The notes under the pieces: model-generated
What the model saw: the letters and a program-made list of their open reading frames with translations, nothing else
Told to the model about the DNA's origin: nothing
Database searches by the model: none
Program-made: the position numbers and the translations under genes
Source of the DNA: Patescibacteria group bacterium
GTDB lineage: Bacteria > Patescibacteriota > UBA1384 > JAHJRZ01
DNA length: 6,573 nt
Assembly: GCA_018830605.1 (NCBI GenBank)
Contig: JAHJRZ010000018.1
Location: 1-6,573, forward strand
Direction of reading: 5' to 3'
Shown: positions 4,750 through 6,573 of the stretch, one piece after another
How positions within the stretch are numbered: position 1 is the stretch's first letter
How the letters are laid out: each line of letters starts with the position of its first letter

Positions 4750-6573
4750 ATGAAGAGAAAAGTAAAAATCATCATTTTTTTGCTTGTAATTTTAGTCTTG
4801 ATAATCGCGGCCTATTTTATTTTAAATAAATATATTTTTGCTGATATAGAACGTGGCGATAATACTACCGGAGAAGCTGAGAATTATTTAACTGGGCTTA
4901 AGAACAAGATCACTTTTGATTATTGGGATAATATTGTTAAAAAGGGTGATAGTTCCGGTTTTGAAAAAAATATTTTAGCCAATATTTCTAATGATAACAG
5001 CCCTGATGATTATGAGGCCTTTACCCGAATGAGGGCCAGGATTTTTAATTATATCTCCGGCTTGAAAGGATATAATATTCAGGCGCCGGAGCCGGCAAAA
5101 AATACCTCGAAAATAACGGCTGAACTCGCGCCGCAAAAGGACGAGACGGGCGTAAATCTTTTAGTCAATGGCGGCTTTGAAGAAAATGTTAAAGGCATTC
5201 CGATTGGTTGGCAGGATCAATGGAAGGCGGGCGGAGATAAAACATTGGACGGCAAGACTAAGCGTTCAGGACAAAAATCCTGGAAATTCCAGCAAGAGGG
5301 TGAGGCGTATTTTCAGGGCGCCTTATCTGATTTTATCCCGATTAGGGAAGATAAAACCTATAAATTTTCTGCTTGGATCAAAACCAAAGAAAAAACTCGT
5401 CTTTATGTGCAATGGTTTGAGTTTGAAGACGAACAGTCAAACAGCTTGGACCAACCCTACACTTCTTATATTGGAAGTGGAATGAATTATATTTTTGATT
5501 CAGGCCAGAACCAGTGGCAAAAAGTTAATACTGCTATCAAGGCAAGAAAGGCAAGCACTAAATATATCAGAATTAAAATAGCCAGCTTTAAGGGCACTGT
5601 TTGGTGGGATGATTTGTCATTGGTCAATGTTGGCAGTGAATATCTTAATTCTTTTGGCTGTGTCAATGATAATCTTGCCAGATGTATAGATTTGGGCCCA
5701 AACAATGAAAATGAAGGAGGAGAGATTGTAGAGATTAATGAAAAAATGAGCCCCAAAACTGCTGAAGGTAGTATCAACTATCGCTCAATTATCCCCCAGG
5801 GTTCTATTGAAATCAATTTTCCTGAATTTAACACCGACCAAGACGGTTTACCAAAAACACCGATGCTGCTTGAGATCAGATACAAGGACACGCTTGACTA
5901 TCCGGAAAAAGTTAAAACGGCTTATAGCGAACGAGCAGTGGTTTATTCAAAAATCGGTTATCAAGCAAAAGACAATTTTCTCTATGGATATGCTTCATTT
6001 CGTCCAGCATATCTGGAGTGTCAAAAGACAAAACCAACCGATAATGAACCAGATAAATGTTTTCCTTCTGACCGGATTAATTATGCTATTTTTCGTCTGG
6101 GAGATATTAATGACAAAAAATGGAAGTATGCTCAATTTCCTTTTCCCAGGACAAGCCTTCCCTTAACTCGCGCTCTAAATGGCAAGTTTACTTTTTCTAT
6201 CGTTATGCCGAAGAGCGAAGAGTACAAATCATCTTCTCTGCCGATTGATTATATTTCTTTAAGGGCTATCAGCGAGGCTGATTTTAGTCGTTTTGATGAG
6301 AAGCAGAGAGAGTTGACTGGTTATTATCAAATTAATTTTAAAGACGAGCCCTTGGGTTCTGTCGATTATCGCAACAAAGATTTGGTGCTCTTTAGCCGCG
6401 ACCTAATGAGGCCGGTTTATAAAAGTACTGTCCCCCGGCCGGAGGAGATTAATAAAGAAGTCTTCGCCTTCTCCACTTTAGGAGAAATTGAGCCGGCAAA
6501 TTTCGCCATTTATTCAGGCGAGGGAATAGATGGCTTGACTTTTGTGGTAGATGATTTACAAAAAGGAAAAGAA
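4750..6573 (+). CDS. membrane-anchored surface protein with CBM_4_9-like domain and possible GH123-like region (3' end outside window)
   Basis: The frame is open for 608 codons from the ATG to the window edge. Residues 1-26 are a basic start plus one hydrophobic segment (IIIFLLVILVLIIAAYFI), so the protein is anchored and faces outward. Residues 136-291 form a jelly-roll carbohydrate-binding module of the CBM_4_9 type. It runs from NLLVNGGFEE through IPIGWQ, the SG.KSWKF strand and KTYKFSAWIKT to WWDDLSL at the end. Residues 300-560 are beta-rich and unassigned, with two close Cys pairs (C304/C312, C424/C437) that could form disulfides. At 573-602, 'FSTLGEIEPANFAIYSG' and 'LTFVVDDL' resemble the N-terminal domain of GH123/DUF4091 glycosidases ('A.GE.EP..'), suggesting a glycan-degrading enzyme whose catalytic part is off-window. 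That last call is tentative. No SD is present. Confidence 0.88.
   Translation, partial: MKRKVKIIIFLLVILVLIIAAYFILNKYIFADIERGDNTTGEAENYLTGLKNKITFDYWDNIVKKGDSSGFEKNILANISNDNSPDDYEAFTRMRARIFNYISGLKGYNIQAPEPAKNTSKITAELAPQKDETGVNLLVNGGFEENVKGIPIGWQDQWKAGGDKTLDGKTKRSGQKSWKFQQEGEAYFQGALSDFIPIREDKTYKFSAWIKTKEKTRLYVQWFEFEDEQSNSLDQPYTSYIGSGMNYIFDSGQNQWQKVNTAIKARKASTKYIRIKIASFKGTVWWDDLSLVNVGSEYLNSFGCVNDNLARCIDLGPNNENEGGEIVEINEKMSPKTAEGSINYRSIIPQGSIEINFPEFNTDQDGLPKTPMLLEIRYKDTLDYPEKVKTAYSERAVVYSKIGYQAKDNFLYGYASFRPAYLECQKTKPTDNEPDKCFPSDRINYAIFRLGDINDKKWKYAQFPFPRTSLPLTRALNGKFTFSIVMPKSEEYKSSSLPIDYISLRAISEADFSRFDEKQRELTGYYQINFKDEPLGSVDYRNKDLVLFSRDLMRPVYKSTVPRPEEINKEVFAFSTLGEIEPANFAIYSGEGIDGLTFVVDDLQKGKE

Noticed and set aside
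5168..6166. Open frames inside the large surface protein (5168-5485, 5807-6166 plus; 5487-5777 minus)
   Set aside because: The frame beginning at 4750 is open for 608 codons with a signal anchor and a recognisable CBM. The others are shadows without domain features.

Overview
The window comes from a bacterium, most likely of the Candidate Phyla Radiation (Patescibacteria, Parcubacteria-like). The evidence is the 16S rRNA fragment at the left end. It carries the unusual 'GGAATAGACGGGG' in the 907-926 region, 'GGTATCCGTA' near the 3' end, and an otherwise streamlined 3' half. AT-rich genes, short low-complexity intergenic spacers, a tRNA without an encoded CCA, and near-absence of Shine-Dalgarno (SD) sequences fit the same picture. 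A finer lineage cannot be assigned safely. The standard code is used: TGG encodes Trp, GGN encodes Gly, stops are TAA or TAG, and no TGA needs recoding.

Layout. (1) 1-847: 3' part of a 16S rRNA gene, closed about 75 bases later by a strong two-way terminator, with no 23S behind it. (2) 963-1772, minus strand: a membrane-anchored helical protein of unknown function, with a good promoter at 1910-1938 and a palindrome-rich leader. (3) 2084-2156: tRNA-Ile(GAU). (4) 2176-3193: an apparent stress-response unit. A promoter with a perfect palindromic operator drives an Xre-type HTH protein fused to a small-heat-shock-protein-like tail, followed by a shortened McsA-like zinc-finger/UVR protein. (5) 3318-4103: two membrane proteins, a DUF457/YdjM-like one and a 74-residue two-helix one, each preceded by a long AT-rich inverted repeat. 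(6) about 4146-4729: a compact GC-rich cassette with a leader hairpin, the only good SD in the window, a GTG-started 151-residue Trp-rich protein ending in AVRK, and a very strong structured terminator. (7) 4750 to the right edge: a large membrane-anchored, surface-facing protein with a CBM_4_9-like domain. What may be the beginning of a GH123/DUF4091-like region is cut by the window end.

How the parts relate. The HTH-sHSP fusion and the McsA-like protein plausibly form a protein quality-control switch, analogous to the ctsR-mcsA gene pair of Firmicutes but built from different parts. The 16S gene and tRNA-Ile, normally adjacent in the 16S-23S spacer, are here separated by an opposite-strand gene, which suggests a broken-up rRNA operon. 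The GC-rich cassette stands out from its AT-rich neighbours in composition, initiation signal and termination, and is the best candidate for recent acquisition or a mobile, multi-copy family.
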